Shown: positions 63,926 to 64,000 of the stretch, piece after piece | Numbering within the stretch: the first letter of the stretch is position 1 | Layout of the letters: each line of letters starts with the position of its first letter | Assembly: GCA_003460745.1 (NCBI GenBank) | Contig: QTVU01000013.1 | Location: 6,317 to 70,316 of the forward strand | Direction of reading: 5' to 3' | Length of the DNA stretch: 64,000 nucleotides | DNA from: Firmicutes bacterium AM55-24TS | Lineage (GTDB): Bacteria > Bacillota > Clostridia > UBA1381 | Notes under the pieces: generated by a model | The model's database searches: none | What the model saw: the letters and a program-made list of their open reading frames with translations, nothing else | What the model was told of the DNA's origin: nothing | Made by a program: the position numbers and the translations under genes

Positions 63926-64000
63926 CCAATCAGATTTATATTAATGCATTTCTACTAACAACTATCTATTTCTTCTTTAAAATTGATTTTATTATATCGT

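Overview
The window looks like a chromosomal segment of a low-GC Clostridia (Bacillota) bacterium, probably a gut plant-polysaccharide user. The evidence is strong AGGAGG ribosome binding sites, near-consensus sigma-A promoters, CCA-encoding tRNA genes, and Gram-positive housekeeping genes: noc next to rsmG, ricT, ireB, yqeY with rpsU, and the mltG-trmR-trhP order known from Bacillus subtilis. A very large secreted rhamnogalacturonan-acetylesterase-like protein and Thr/Pro linkers in secreted proteins would fit a pectin degrader of the Monoglobus type; that last point is inference.

Layout. 0-4.4 kb: secreted CE12-like esterase. 4.4-7.5 kb: mltG-trmR-trhP operon (tRNA U34 modification beside cell-wall glycan release). 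7.6-11.3 kb: phosphohexomutase, a hairpin-rich spacer, a WYL regulator, an HPr-like protein without the regulatory serine, tRNA-Thr. 11.4-12.1 kb: rpsU-yqeY. 12.2-26.3 kb: a compact siphophage module (repressor, terminase, portal, scaffold, capsid, connectors, tail, holin, amidase) with no integrase, replication or recombination genes. 26.4-43 kb: mostly leftward core genes (M16 protease, ireB, HAD phosphatase, noc, rsmG, lipoprotein esterase, glmM, HIT, alaS, M18 aminopeptidase, C11 pseudopeptidase lipoprotein, ferredoxin, ricT, radA). 43.2-43.4 kb: six DnaA-box-like 9-mers. 43.5-61.3 kb: glyS, mscL, subtilase, tRNA-Ser, ABC exporter, cardiolipin synthase, hisIE, pgsA-rimO-recX-HD cluster, ilvA, MATE pump, tRNA-Pro, acyltransferase, rplM-rpsI. 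61.4-64 kb: AT-rich accessory end with a HEPN-motif protein and a decayed gene.

The phage module is the most distinctive system. A consensus leftward promoter (TTGACA-17-TATAAT) and a divergent repressor promoter both carry a copy of an AAGATACTTTT operator inside their spacers, so one LexA/CI-type repressor appears to control the whole morphogenesis block. The tail chaperone pair is joined by a canonical A_AAA_AAC -1 frameshift site. Missing integration and replication genes plus a shortened small terminase make it a candidate domesticated, PBSX-like or gene-transfer-agent-like particle, although an ordinary phage remnant remains possible.

Sequence quality warning. Seven otherwise well-conserved genes are broken by a single-base (or equivalent) shift, several of them in short homopolymers: CE12 esterase, tail Tal protein, HAD phosphatase, glmM, M18 aminopeptidase, subtilase, HD protein. 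GlmM is normally essential, so most of these are probably consensus sequencing errors rather than true pseudogenes.
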